DNA of 9,252 bases from Syntrophales bacterium (GCA_023230905.1 JALNWL010000094.1:1-9252); one strand, 5' to 3'; shown: positions 1-8,744, counted from the stretch's first letter. The notes: generated by a model not told the origin, from the sequence alone. A program made the numbers and translations.

Positions 1-10
1 CAGCAAAAGC

Positions 11-16
11 GGGGAG
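11..16 (+). promoter_or_regulatory. Probable ribosome-binding site of recC
   Basis: The purine run GGGGAG lies 9 nt before the ATG at 26. It supports that start over an extension upstream, because the recC frame has no stop between the window edge and the ATG. The protein that results begins at the same place as E. coli RecC, just before the conserved YHSNR segment. No promoter can be judged because only 25 nt of upstream sequence are present. Confidence 0.55.
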
Positions 17-25
17 ACGGCGCGC

Positions 26-3000
26 ATGCCGGGTCTGAAGCTGTACCACAGCAACCGGATGGAGGTCCTGGCGGACCGGCTGGCGGAGGTCCTGGCGGTT
101 CCCCTCGCGGATCCGTTCGCCCCGGAGATCGTCCTCGTCCAGAGCCGCGGCATGGAGCGCTGGCTGTCGATGAGGCTCGCGGACCGTCACGGCGTCTGCG
201 CAAACGTCCGCTTCCCCTACCCCACCCATTTCGTCCACGCCCTCTTCCGGGCGGTCGATCCCGGGCTGCCGGCGCGCTCGCCGTACGAACCCGCGGTCAT
301 GACCTGGGATCTCGTCGACCTCCTGTCCGCCCTTCCCGACCGCCCGGAGTACCGGCCGCTCAAGGCCTATCTGGACGACGATGGCAACGGCCTCAAACGG
401 TTCCAGCTCGCCGCCCGGGTCGCGGCGCTCTTCGACCAGTACCTCCTGTTCCGTCCCGATTGGATGCCGGCGTGGGAGCGCGGGCAGGAGACGCACTGGC
501 AGGCGGCGCTCTGGCGGGAGATCGTCCGCCGCAAGGGGCCGGTGCACCGGGTGGCGCTCCGGCGAAAACTCCTGGCGGCGATCGCGGACGCGACCGTTCC
601 GCTCCCCGGGGCCCCCGAACGGGTCGCCATGTTCGGCATCTCCTCCCTGCCCCCCTTCTACATGCAGATTCTCTCGGCCCTCGCGGCCCGGATCGAGGTG
701 AACCTCTTCCTCGTCAATCCGTGCCGGGAGTTTTGGGAAGACATCGTCTCCGAGCGCGAGGCGGGCCGGATCGCGGAGCGTCTGGCTGGGTACGACCGCC
801 GCCCCGAGGCGTATCACCTCGAGGCGGGGAACCGGCTGCTGGCGTCCTTGGGTCCCCTCGTGCGGGAGTTCCTGCGGACAATCGCCGAACTGTCCGCCGA
901 GGAATTCCCGCAATTCGTAGATCCGGGCGACGCCACCCTGCTGGCGGCGATCCAGTCCGACATCCTGAACTTGACGGAGCGGGTGCCGGCGGGCGGCGAC
1001 GCTCCCGCCGCGGACGACGGGTCACTCCGGGTGCACGTCTGCCACAGTCCGCTCCGCGAGGCGGAGATCCTGCACGACGCTCTGCTCGCGATGTTCGACG
1101 CGGATCGAACGCTCCGGCCGGATGAGATCCTCGTCATGATCCCGGACATCGCGGCGTATGCGCCGTTCATCCAAGCCGTCTTTTCGGCGGCGGCGGACGA
1201 TCCCCGCGCCATCCCCTTCACGCTTGCCGATCGGGGATACCTGCACGAGAGCCATTTGATCGACACATTCCTCCACCTCCTCGACCTCGCGGGGAGCCGC
1301 TATGGCGCCGCTAAGGTGCTCGACCTTCTGGACGCGCCCGCCGTCCGGGAAAAATTTTCGCTCGCGGACGACGACGTGCGTCTCGTCCGGCACTGGGTCC
1401 GGGAAACGGGCATCCGCTGGGGTATCGACGCCCGGAGCCGGGAGGCGCTGGACCTACCGGCGGAGGCCGCCAACACCTGGCGGGCCGGCCTGGACCGGAT
1501 GCTGCTCGGCTACGCCCTGCCGGCGGGCGGCGAGGCCGTCCTCGTGGACGGCATCTTCCCCTACGACGACATCGAGGGGGGCGCCGCGGAGATTCTGGGC
1601 CCCTTCCTCGCCTTCACGGAAGCGCTCTTCACGGCCATCCCCGCCTTGGAGACCGGGCGAACCCTCTCCGGATGGGCGCAGGCGCTCACCGCGCTTTTGG
1701 AGACGTTCTTTTCCGACGACGAGCGCTACGGTGCGGAAACGCAGGCCCTCCGCCGTCTTCTCGGGGAGCTGCCGGAACTGGAGGCGGCCTCCGGGTATGC
1801 GGGGGAAATCGGGATCGAGGCGGTCAAGGCCTTTCTCCGCGAGAACCTCACGGACAGGGGGTCCGGCGGCGGCTTTCTCGCGGGCGGCGTCACATTCTGC
1901 ACCCTGCTCCCCATGCGCAGCATCCCGTTCAAGGTCATCGCGCTTTTGGGCATGAACGACGACGCCTATCCCCGGCCGTCGGTCCCGCTCGGATTCGACC
2001 GCATGGCGTCCGCGCCGCGCCCCGGCGACCGTTCGCGCCGCCAGGACGACCGCTACCTCTTCCTCGAGGCGCTCCTGTCGGCCCGGCAGCGCCTCCATAT
2101 CAGCTATTGCGGGCAGAGCCCGAAGGACAACCGCCCCCGCCCCCCCTCGGTCCTGGTGAGCGAACTGCTCGATGCCATCGAGGCGGGCTTCGGCCCGCGC
2201 GTACGGGAAGACCTTTGCACGCACCACCGCCTGCAGGCCTTCGACCCGGCCTATTTCAGCGGCGATCCGAAGCTGTACAGCTACTCCACGGAGAACCTCC
2301 GAGGCGCGGCACGCGCCGCCGCACCGCGCCGGGAACCCGGGGCCTTCATCCCCTCCGGCCTTCCCGAGCCGGGAGCGGGCCTGACGGAGATCGACGTCGA
2401 AACGTTCTGCGCCTTCTTCGCACACCCGGCCCGCTTCCTCCTCCGCCGCCGGCTCGGCCTTTATCTGCGCGACCGGGAGGCGGCGATCCCGGAGGAGGAG
2501 CCCTTCACCCTCGAGGGCCTAGACGCGTACGGCCTCGGTCAGGACCTGGTCGCGCGTCTGCTGGCGGACCGCGATATCGCGCAGGCCTATCCCGTCCTCA
2601 AGGCCGCCGGGCGTCTCCCCCACGGCGCGCCGGGGGCGTACGCTTACGACCGTCTGCACGATGCCATGACCGGGCTCGCCGCCGACATCGGCCGTGCCGT
2701 CTCCGGCGGGCGGATCGAGGCCGTTCCGGTGGACCTCCGCCTGGCGGGGGTGCATCTCACCGGCGCGCTGGACCCGCTCTATCCGGAGGGCCTGGTCCGC
2801 TACCGGCCGGCCGACGTGAAGGCCCGAGACCGCCTGGACGCCTGGATCCGGCACCTGATCCTGAACCATCCCGGTTGCGCGGCACCCGTCCGCGAGACGC
2901 GCTTCATCGGCCGGGACCGCGGGGTCCGCTACGCGCCCCTCGCCGGCGCGGAGCAACCCCTGGCGGACCTGGTCACCCTCTTCCTCGCGGGACTCCGCAC

Positions 3001-3241
3001 CCCCCTGCACTTCTTCCCCGAATCCTCGCTCGCCTACGCCGACGCAACCGCGGCGGGCAAGGATGCGGCGGCGGCGCTCCGTGCGGCGCGGGCCAAATGG
3101 GAGGCCTTTCGCTATCCGGAAAAGGACGATCCCGACAACGAGCTCTGCTTCGACCGGATCGACCCCCTGGACGACGCCTTCCGCCGCCTGGCCGAGACGG
3201 TCTTCCATCCGCTGCTCGCGGCCGAGGAGGCGCTGACCTAG
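26..3241 (+). CDS. recC: RecBCD enzyme subunit RecC (exodeoxyribonuclease V gamma chain)
   Basis: RecC is the scaffold of the RecBCD helicase-nuclease. It holds RecB and RecD, helps split the duplex, and reads Chi in the 3' strand on its way to the RecB nuclease. The product is 1071 aa against about 1120 in E. coli. Family signatures seen are LYHSNR (6-11), LVQSRGMERWL (37-47), FQLAARVAALFDQYL with RPDW (126-146), FKVIALLGMNDDAYPR (635-650), DRSRR then DDRYLFLEALLSA (668-686), and FCAFFAHPARF (794-804). The amino-terminal part is a helicase-like fold with no Walker A motif, as expected for RecC, so it should not hydrolyse ATP. The carboxy-terminal part (about 790-1071) is the nuclease-like domain that docks onto RecD. 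It retains D916, D930 and K932 in an order like a catalytic site but lacks the histidine and QxxxY elements, so I infer it is inactive. It is first in a recC-recB-recD operon and ends in TAG two bases before recB. Identity is firm. Confidence 0.97.
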   Translation: MPGLKLYHSNRMEVLADRLAEVLAVPLADPFAPEIVLVQSRGMERWLSMRLADRHGVCANVRFPYPTHFVHALFRAVDPGLPARSPYEPAVMTWDLVDLLSALPDRPEYRPLKAYLDDDGNGLKRFQLAARVAALFDQYLLFRPDWMPAWERGQETHWQAALWREIVRRKGPVHRVALRRKLLAAIADATVPLPGAPERVAMFGISSLPPFYMQILSALAARIEVNLFLVNPCREFWEDIVSEREAGRIAERLAGYDRRPEAYHLEAGNRLLASLGPLVREFLRTIAELSAEEFPQFVDPGDATLLAAIQSDILNLTERVPAGGDAPAADDGSLRVHVCHSPLREAEILHDALLAMFDADRTLRPDEILVMIPDIAAYAPFIQAVFSAAADDPRAIPFTLADRGYLHESHLIDTFLHLLDLAGSRYGAAKVLDLLDAPAVREKFSLADDDVRLVRHWVRETGIRWGIDARSREALDLPAEAANTWRAGLDRMLLGYALPAGGEAVLVDGIFPYDDIEGGAAEILGPFLAFTEALFTAIPALETGRTLSGWAQALTALLETFFSDDERYGAETQALRRLLGELPELEAASGYAGEIGIEAVKAFLRENLTDRGSGGGFLAGGVTFCTLLPMRSIPFKVIALLGMNDDAYPRPSVPLGFDRMASAPRPGDRSRRQDDRYLFLEALLSARQRLHISYCGQSPKDNRPRPPSVLVSELLDAIEAGFGPRVREDLCTHHRLQAFDPAYFSGDPKLYSYSTENLRGAARAAAPRREPGAFIPSGLPEPGAGLTEIDVETFCAFFAHPARFLLRRRLGLYLRDREAAIPEEEPFTLEGLDAYGLGQDLVARLLADRDIAQAYPVLKAAGRLPHGAPGAYAYDRLHDAMTGLAADIGRAVSGGRIEAVPVDLRLAGVHLTGALDPLYPEGLVRYRPADVKARDRLDAWIRHLILNHPGCAAPVRETRFIGRDRGVRYAPLAGAEQPLADLVTLFLAGLRTPLHFFPESSLAYADATAAGKDAAAALRAARAKWEAFRYPEKDDPDNELCFDRIDPLDDAFRRLAETVFHPLLAAEEALT
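3224..3230 (+). promoter_or_regulatory. Candidate ribosome-binding site of recB, inside the recC end
   Basis: The run GAGGAGG lies within the last RecC codons, with 13 nt from its last base to the recB ATG. That is longer than the usual 5-9 nt. With the recC stop only 2 nt before the ATG, recB translation probably depends largely on ribosomes finishing recC. This coupling is inferred from spacing. Confidence 0.4.
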
Positions 3242-3243
3242 CC

Positions 3244-6200
3244 ATGGACGCCCCGGAGATCTTCAACCTTCTCGAGAGCCCACTGACGGAAACCAACCTT
3301 ATCGAGGCCAGCGCCGGCACGGGAAAGACCTACGCCGTGGAGGGCATCTTCCTCCGCCTCCTTCTGGAACGGGGGCTTTCCGTGAAGGAGATCCTCGTCG
3401 TCACCTACACGGTCGCGGCGACGGAGGAGCTCCGGGACCGCATCCGCGGACGGGTTCGCGCCGCCGTCGCCGCGTTCACGTCGGGCGGCCACGACGATCC
3501 GTTTCTCGACGGCCTGGTCCGGCGCACGACGGCCCGCGAAGAGGCGCTCCGCCGCCTTCGGGCGGCCCTCCGGGATTTCGACGAGGCGCCGATCCACACG
3601 ATCCATGGCTTCTGTCAGCGGGCGCTCCGCGAGCACGCCTTTGAAACGCGGGGGACGTTCGACGCGGAGATGATTCCGGACGACCGCGCCCTCAAGGAGG
3701 AGATCGTCCGGGACTTCTGGCGGCGGCACCTCTACGGGGGGGCGCCGGAGGTCCCGGGGCACGCCCTGGCGAGGAAGTTCGGCCCGGAAGGCTTTCTCGA
3801 ACTGATCGAGGGACGCCTCTTCGATCCCGGCATGCGCATCCTCCCCGAGGCCCCGCCCGTCGTTCTGGACGCCCTGCCCCCCTTCCGGGAGGCGGTGGAA
3901 GCCGTGCGCCGGGCTTGGCCGGCGGCCCGGGATGCCGTCGCGGCGTGCCTGCGCGACCCCGGTCTGAAGCGGAACATTTACCGGAATCCGGACGCCCTTC
4001 TGGCGGAGATGGACGCCTACACGGCCGCCCGCAGGACGTGGCCCCCGTTCGACGGTTTCGACAGGTTCACCGCGACCGCCATCGAGCAGGGAACCCGCAA
4101 GGGCTGCACGCCCCCGGAGCACCCCTTTTTCGCCGCCTGCGAAACGCTCCGGGAGCGGGCGGCGGCGTGGACGGAGCAGGCCGACCGGCACCTCCTGTTC
4201 CTCAAGGCCGAACTCTTCCGCACCGTGCGGGCGGAACTCAGGCAACGAAAACGGCGGCGGAACATCCAGTGTTTCGACGACCTTCTCCTCGATCTGCGGG
4301 AGGCCCTGGCGGGCCCGGGCGGGTCGGCGCTCGCGGAAAAACTGCGCGCCCGCTACCGGGCCGCCGTGATCGATGAATTTCAGGACACCGACCCGATCCA
4401 ATACGCCATCTTCGAGACGGTCTTCGGCCACGGGGACGCCACCCTTTTCCTGATCGGCGACCCCAAGCAGTCCATCTACAGCTTCCGGGGGGCCGACCTG
4501 TTCACCTATCTGCGGGCCTCCCACGACGTGCGCCGCCGCCACACCCTGCGGCACAACTGGCGGTCCGAACCGGCCCTGATCGAGGCCGTCAACGCGGTCT
4601 TCCGTCATCCGGACGGCGCGCCCTTCCTCTACGACGCAATCCCCTTCGCCGAGGCCATCGCGGGGGACGTCCCGGAACGGGCCGTCCTGACGGTGGACGG
4701 AAGGCCCTCCCCCCCGTTCCGGCTCTGGTTTCTCGACGGGGTGCGCCTCGAAGCGGCGGGGGCGGCGAAGAACCAGGACCGCGCGGCCGATCTGATCATC
4801 CGGTCCGTGGCGGCGGAGATCTCTCGCCTCCTCGACCCGAGGAAGGGGCCCCGGACGACGATCGGCGATGCCCCCTTGGTCGCCGGCGACATCGCGGTCC
4901 TGGTCCGCACCAACCGGGAAGCGCGTCGGGTGCGGGAGGCCCTCCGTACCCTGGGCATCCCGGCGGTCCTCCACAGTACGGGCAACCTCTTCGACACCCG
5001 TGAGGCCATCGAGATCGAGCGCGTCCTGGGGGCGCTGGCCGCCCCCCGGGACGAGGGCCGGATACGGATCGCCCTCGCGACCGACCTGATGGGTCTGAAC
5101 GGAGAGGCGCTCCACGCGCTCAGCGGGGACGAGACCGCCTGGGAGGACCGGCTCGCCCGGTTCCGGGCCTACCACGCCCTCTGGGACGAGCGGGGCTTCA
5201 TCCCCATGTTCCGACGCTTCCTGGCCGCGGAGAACGTCCGCGAGCGGCTCCTCGCCTTTCCCGACGGTGAGCGGCGGCTGACGAACGTCCTTCACCTCGC
5301 GGAGGTTTTGCATGCGGAAGCCGTCTCCGGACGGCAGGGCATGGCGGGCCTCGTCCAGTGGCTCGCCCGGCAGCGGGATCCCGTGACGCCCCGCCTGGAG
5401 GAGCACGAACTCCGCCTGGAAAGCGACGCGCGCGCCGTGAACATCGTCACCATTCATAAGAGCAAGGGTCTGGAATACCCCGTTGTCTTCTGCCCCTTCC
5501 ACTGGAGGGGCACCAAACTCCGGCAGGGGGAATTCCTCTTTCACGACCCCGCGGACGACTGGCGGCCCACCCTCGTCCTCACGTCGGACGCCGGCACCGG
5601 CCGGGACCTGGCGCTCCGGGAAACGTTGGCGGAAGACATCCGCCTGCTCTACGTCGCCCTGACCCGCGCCCGGCACCGCTGCTACCTCGTCTGGGGGCCG
5701 TTCAAGGACGCGGGCGCCTCGGCCCTCGCGTATATCCTTCACCCGACGGCCGGGGAAACCGGCGACGGCACGGCCGCGACGGAGGCCGGAGCCACGGGAC
5801 TCGACGGCAACGCCCTGCGCCGGGAGTTGGAGGCCCTCGCCGCATCCGTCCCGGGGGCGATCGCCCTGGAGGAGATGCCGCCGCCGGACGCCGCTCCCCG
5901 CGCCGCTTCCCCCGAAGCGGAGACAGCCCTGACCTGCCGGACCTTCACCGGCCTGCCGGACAGGGACCGGCCGATCGCCAGTTTTTCTTCACTCGTGGCG
6001 GACCGCGCCCTCCGGCCGGAATCCCCGGCCGAAATCGGCGACCCCGCCGACCTTCCCGACCGGGACGGTGAGGCCGGGACGACCACCCCGCTGCCGGCCG
6101 AGAAACCGTCCGGGGTGTTCGCCCTTCCGCGGGGGACGAAAACGGGCAACCTCCTGCACGAGATTCTCGAGGAGATCGACTTCACCGCCGCGTCGGGCCC

Positions 6201-6882
6201 AGCGGCGGAAAGACTGTTCGCGGACAAGCTCGCGGCGTACGGGTTCGACCCGGCCTGCCGGGAGACGGTCGCCCGGACAATCCGGCTCGCCCTCGACACG
6301 CCGCTGGACCCGGATCTCGATGGACTGACGCTCTCCACCGTCGGCCGGACGGATCGCCTGAGCGAACTCGGGTTCTACGTCCCCCTGAACCGGCTGACGC
6401 CGGACCGTCTGGAGCGCCTGCTCGCCGAAACCGGGATCGCGCCGACGTCGGGTTTTCCGGAAGGGATCGGCCGGCTCCGCTTCCAGCCGGTCCGCGGCTT
6501 CATGCGGGGGTACATGGATCTCGTCTTCCGACGCGCCGGGCGCGTCTATCTCGTGGATTGGAAAACGAACTTTCTGGGCGACACCGTGGCGGATTACCGG
6601 CCCGGGGCCCTGGCCCAGGCGATGCGGGAGGCCTTTTATCCGCTCCAGTACCACCTGTACGTGCTCGCCCTGCACCGCTACCTCAAGCGGCGTCTGCCGG
6701 GATACGACTACGACACCCATTTCGGCGGCGTTTTCTATCTCTTCCTGCGGGGCCTCGATTCGGGAAATTCGGGCGCTACGGGCATCTACCGCGATCGCCC
6801 GGCCCGGGAAACGATCGCGGCCCTCGAACGGGCCCTGCTCCCCGCCGCGGCCGGAAGCGACGGAAGGGAGGAGGTCCCATGA
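3244..6882 (+). CDS. recB: RecBCD enzyme subunit RecB (exodeoxyribonuclease V beta chain; 3'-5' helicase and nuclease)
   Basis: RecB is a superfamily 1A 3'-5' DNA helicase fused to the nuclease of RecBCD; after Chi it also loads RecA. The product is 1212 aa against 1180 in E. coli. Helicase motifs in order: Walker A EASAGTGKT (21-29, K28), motif Ia LVVTYTVAATEELRDRI (51-67), TIHGFCQR (119-126), Walker B VIDEFQDTD (375-383, D377 E378), motif III IGDPKQSIYSFRGAD (404-418), motif IV LRHNWRSEP (435-443), motif V VNIVTIHKSKGLEYP (732-746), and motif VI RLLYVALTRAR (800-810). A weakly conserved stretch rich in Ala, Gly, Pro and acidic residues (about 835-955) joins motor to nuclease. The RecB-family nuclease site is complete: H972, D1092, D1105 and K1107, matching E. 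coli H956, D1067, D1080 and K1082, with QYHLY at 1135-1139. The start is chosen 2 nt after recC because RecB homology begins there. The same frame is open far upstream inside recC, but that part does not resemble RecB. Its last 4 nt overlap recD. Confidence 0.98.
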   Translation: MDAPEIFNLLESPLTETNLIEASAGTGKTYAVEGIFLRLLLERGLSVKEILVVTYTVAATEELRDRIRGRVRAAVAAFTSGGHDDPFLDGLVRRTTAREEALRRLRAALRDFDEAPIHTIHGFCQRALREHAFETRGTFDAEMIPDDRALKEEIVRDFWRRHLYGGAPEVPGHALARKFGPEGFLELIEGRLFDPGMRILPEAPPVVLDALPPFREAVEAVRRAWPAARDAVAACLRDPGLKRNIYRNPDALLAEMDAYTAARRTWPPFDGFDRFTATAIEQGTRKGCTPPEHPFFAACETLRERAAAWTEQADRHLLFLKAELFRTVRAELRQRKRRRNIQCFDDLLLDLREALAGPGGSALAEKLRARYRAAVIDEFQDTDPIQYAIFETVFGHGDATLFLIGDPKQSIYSFRGADLFTYLRASHDVRRRHTLRHNWRSEPALIEAVNAVFRHPDGAPFLYDAIPFAEAIAGDVPERAVLTVDGRPSPPFRLWFLDGVRLEAAGAAKNQDRAADLIIRSVAAEISRLLDPRKGPRTTIGDAPLVAGDIAVLVRTNREARRVREALRTLGIPAVLHSTGNLFDTREAIEIERVLGALAAPRDEGRIRIALATDLMGLNGEALHALSGDETAWEDRLARFRAYHALWDERGFIPMFRRFLAAENVRERLLAFPDGERRLTNVLHLAEVLHAEAVSGRQGMAGLVQWLARQRDPVTPRLEEHELRLESDARAVNIVTIHKSKGLEYPVVFCPFHWRGTKLRQGEFLFHDPADDWRPTLVLTSDAGTGRDLALRETLAEDIRLLYVALTRARHRCYLVWGPFKDAGASALAYILHPTAGETGDGTAATEAGATGLDGNALRRELEALAASVPGAIALEEMPPPDAAPRAASPEAETALTCRTFTGLPDRDRPIASFSSLVADRALRPESPAEIGDPADLPDRDGEAGTTTPLPAEKPSGVFALPRGTKTGNLLHEILEEIDFTAASGPAAERLFADKLAAYGFDPACRETVARTIRLALDTPLDPDLDGLTLSTVGRTDRLSELGFYVPLNRLTPDRLERLLAETGIAPTSGFPEGIGRLRFQPVRGFMRGYMDLVFRRAGRVYLVDWKTNFLGDTVADYRPGALAQAMREAFYPLQYHLYVLALHRYLKRRLPGYDYDTHFGGVFYLFLRGLDSGNSGATGIYRDRPARETIAALERALLPAAAGSDGREEVP
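6864..6874 (+). promoter_or_regulatory. Strong ribosome-binding site of recD, inside the recB end
   Basis: The purine run AAGGGAGGAGG holds two overlapping GGAGG cores, 7 and 4 nt before the ATG at 6879. It decides the recD start: the recD frame is open back to 6558, but only this ATG has such a site, and the protein from here has the normal RecD length. The run is encoded within the last codons of recB, so recD is probably both coupled to recB and able to initiate on its own. Confidence 0.75.
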
Positions 6883-8729
6883 AAAACGATGCAGGCAGCC
6901 TCCCGCCCCGGTCGCGCTTCTCACCGCTTGACGAGGCCTTCGGCCGGTTCATCCGCCGAATCGACGGGCGGGACGCGCCGGAGCTGGCCCTCGCCGCGGC
7001 CTGGCTCAGCCGCTCCCGGGCCGAGGGCCACATCTGCCTCGATCTGGGGGCACGACCGGAAGACGGTTTTCCGGTCGCCGGGGAGGGCCTCCCGGCCCGT
7101 CCCGAGGCCGAACGCTGGAACGCCCTCCTGGAAACGAGCCCCGCGGTGGGAAGGCCCGGGGACCGGCTGCCGCTCATCCTGGACGGGACCCGTCTTTACC
7201 TGTTCCGCTACTGGGCCTACGAGCAAGCGGTGGTCCGCACGCTCGACACCCTGGCCGTCGATGCCGCGGGCGTCGCCGACGAGGCACGGCTGCGGGCGGC
7301 TTTTGACTGCATTTTCCCCCCGAACGGCGGAGCGGAGCGGATCGACTGGCAAAAAGTCGCCGCCTTCGCCGCGGCGAGACACCGGTTCTGCGTCGTCTCG
7401 GGCGGGCCGGGCACGGGCAAGACCTCCACCGTGGCCCGCATCCTGGCCCTCCTCGTCGCCCAGGACCCCGACCGCCCCCCCGCCGTCGCCCTGGCGGCCC
7501 CGACCGGAAAGGCGGCGGCGCGACTGCAGGAATCCATCCGGGAAGCCAAGGCGACACTCGCGCTTCCCCCCGCGCTCGGGGCGGCGATCCCCGAAACCGC
7601 CTCGACCCTCCACCGGCTGCTCCAGAGCCGCCCGGAGACGCCCTATTTCCGTTACCATGCGGATCGCCCCCTGCCGGCCGACGTCGTCATCGTCGACGAG
7701 GCGTCGATGTTGGACCTCGCCCTCTTCGCCAAACTGATCGGGGCACTCCGCACCCGCGCACGTCTCATCCTCCTGGGAGACAAGGACCAGCTGGCCTCCG
7801 TCGAGGCCGGGGCCGTCCTGGGCGACATCTGCGATACCGGGCGGGCTCACGGCTACTCCCCCGCCTTCGCCGACGCCTGCCTGCGGGTGACGGGGGAGCG
7901 CATCCCGGCAGACGACGTGTCGGCGCCCGGCCGCTTGAACGATCGCATCGTTTCGCTCCGGAAGAGCTACCGCTTCGGCGAAACGAGCGGCATCGGCGCC
8001 CTGAGCCGGGCCGTCAATGCGGGTGACGCGTCCCGGGCCGGGGCGCTCATCCGGGACGCGGGAACCGGCGACGTCGCCTGGCGGGAGCTGCCGCCCCCCG
8101 AGGCCCTGCCGCGGCTGCTGGCGGCCTGGATCGGAACGCACGACATCGCGCCCCCGACGGCGGGCGACCCGGCCGAACTCCTGGAGCGCTTCGGCCGCGC
8201 ACGGATGCTCTGCGCCCTGCGGGAGGGGCCTTACGGCGTCCGGCACATGAACCTCCTCGCGGAGCGGGTTCTGCGGGAGACGGGACGGATCGGCGGAGGC
8301 AGCCTCTGGTACGCGGGGCGGCCCGTGATGGTGACGAAGAACGACTACGGCCTGGGGCTGTTCAACGGAGACATCGGGATCGCGCTGGCCGATCCGGAAC
8401 ACCGGGGCGATCTGCGGGTCTTCTTCCCAGCCGGCGGCGGAAGGGTGCGAAGCTTCCCGCCGCTCAGGCTTCCGGAGCACGAATCGGTCTACGCCATGAC
8501 GGTTCACAAGAGCCAGGGTTCCGAATTCGACGATGTCCTGTTCCTGATGCCGGACCGAGACGTCCCGGTGCTGACGCGGCAGCTCGTCTATACGGCCGTC
8601 ACACGGGCCCGGAGAACCCTGTGGATCGCCGGTCGGGAGGAGCTTTTCGCGGCGGCCCTGAGCCGCCACCTGAAGCGCGCCTCCGGACTCCGGGACGCTC
8701 TCTGGGGCAGCGGAACGACCTGCGCCTGA
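6879..8729 (+). CDS. recD: RecBCD enzyme subunit RecD (exodeoxyribonuclease V alpha chain; 5'-3' helicase)
   Basis: RecD is the superfamily 1B 5'-3' helicase and lead motor of RecBCD; in E. coli it is also needed for full nuclease activity and its control at Chi. The product is 616 aa against 608 in E. coli, so it is the short RecD type and not the longer stand-alone RecD2. A RecC-binding amino-terminal domain (about 1-150, with GHICLDL) comes first. Motifs follow: Walker A SGGPGTGKTST (174-184, K181), motif Ia PTGKAAARL (208-216), STLHRLL (242-248), Walker B VVIVDEASMLD (269-279, D273 E274), motif III LLGDKDQLASVEAGAVLGD (from 298), SYRFG (363-367), TKNDYGLGLFNGD (486-498), YAMTVHKSQGSEF (538-550), and motif VI LVYTAVTRAR (569-578). 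No motif is broken. The ATG overlaps the recB TGA as ATGA and follows a strong ribosome-binding site, so the gene ends a translationally coupled operon. The stop at 8727-8729 is followed directly by a palindrome. Confidence 0.98.
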   Translation: MKNDAGSLPPRSRFSPLDEAFGRFIRRIDGRDAPELALAAAWLSRSRAEGHICLDLGARPEDGFPVAGEGLPARPEAERWNALLETSPAVGRPGDRLPLILDGTRLYLFRYWAYEQAVVRTLDTLAVDAAGVADEARLRAAFDCIFPPNGGAERIDWQKVAAFAAARHRFCVVSGGPGTGKTSTVARILALLVAQDPDRPPAVALAAPTGKAAARLQESIREAKATLALPPALGAAIPETASTLHRLLQSRPETPYFRYHADRPLPADVVIVDEASMLDLALFAKLIGALRTRARLILLGDKDQLASVEAGAVLGDICDTGRAHGYSPAFADACLRVTGERIPADDVSAPGRLNDRIVSLRKSYRFGETSGIGALSRAVNAGDASRAGALIRDAGTGDVAWRELPPPEALPRLLAAWIGTHDIAPPTAGDPAELLERFGRARMLCALREGPYGVRHMNLLAERVLRETGRIGGGSLWYAGRPVMVTKNDYGLGLFNGDIGIALADPEHRGDLRVFFPAGGGRVRSFPPLRLPEHESVYAMTVHKSQGSEFDDVLFLMPDRDVPVLTRQLVYTAVTRARRTLWIAGREELFAAALSRHLKRASGLRDALWGSGTTCA

Positions 8730-8730
8730 C

Positions 8731-8744
8731 CCGGACCGGTCCGG
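8731..8744. repeat. Perfect 14-nt palindrome after recD
   Basis: CCGGACCGGTCCGG is identical to its reverse complement and begins one base after the recD stop codon. As RNA it could fold only into a 5-bp stem with a 4-nt loop. No T run follows; the next bases are a GGC repeat. It is therefore not a classical intrinsic terminator. It may be a protein-binding site, part of a factor-dependent transcript end, or chance in GC-rich DNA. The palindrome is directly visible; a role is not shown. Confidence 0.45.

Noticed and set aside
3..38. Possible tail of an upstream gene ending at the TGA at 36-38, overlapping the recC start by 13 nt.
   Set aside because: Only about 11 codons are inside the window, too few to identify, and any frame must meet a stop somewhere. 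It would fit a tight operon but cannot be supported.
61..98. Direct repeat of GGAGGTCCTGGCGG at 61-74 and 85-98.
   Set aside because: It encodes two similar helical stretches (EVLADRLAEVLA) in the RecC amino terminus and is explained by protein sequence plus biased codon use.
1672..3243. The recB frame stays open for about 520 codons upstream, inside recC.
   Set aside because: The predicted residues are dominated by Arg, Pro and Gly, typical of an out-of-frame read of GC-rich coding DNA. The RecC frame has firm homology throughout, and RecB homology begins only at 3244.
3238..5742. A long open frame (834 codons) antisense to recB.
   Set aside because: With codons ending in G or C, stop codons become rare on the opposite strand. 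The composition is of the shadow type and no family motif is seen, while the + strand holds a complete RecB.
6558..6878. Upstream extension of recD from an earlier ATG at 6558.
   Set aside because: This part overlaps the RecB nuclease active site in another frame, reads as Pro/Arg/Gly-rich noise, and would give a RecD about 107 residues too long. The ATG at 6879 has a strong ribosome-binding site.
6921..8669. A long open frame (582 codons) antisense to recD.
   Set aside because: Same reason as for recB: a by-product of GC-rich codon use opposite an intact and fully recognisable RecD.
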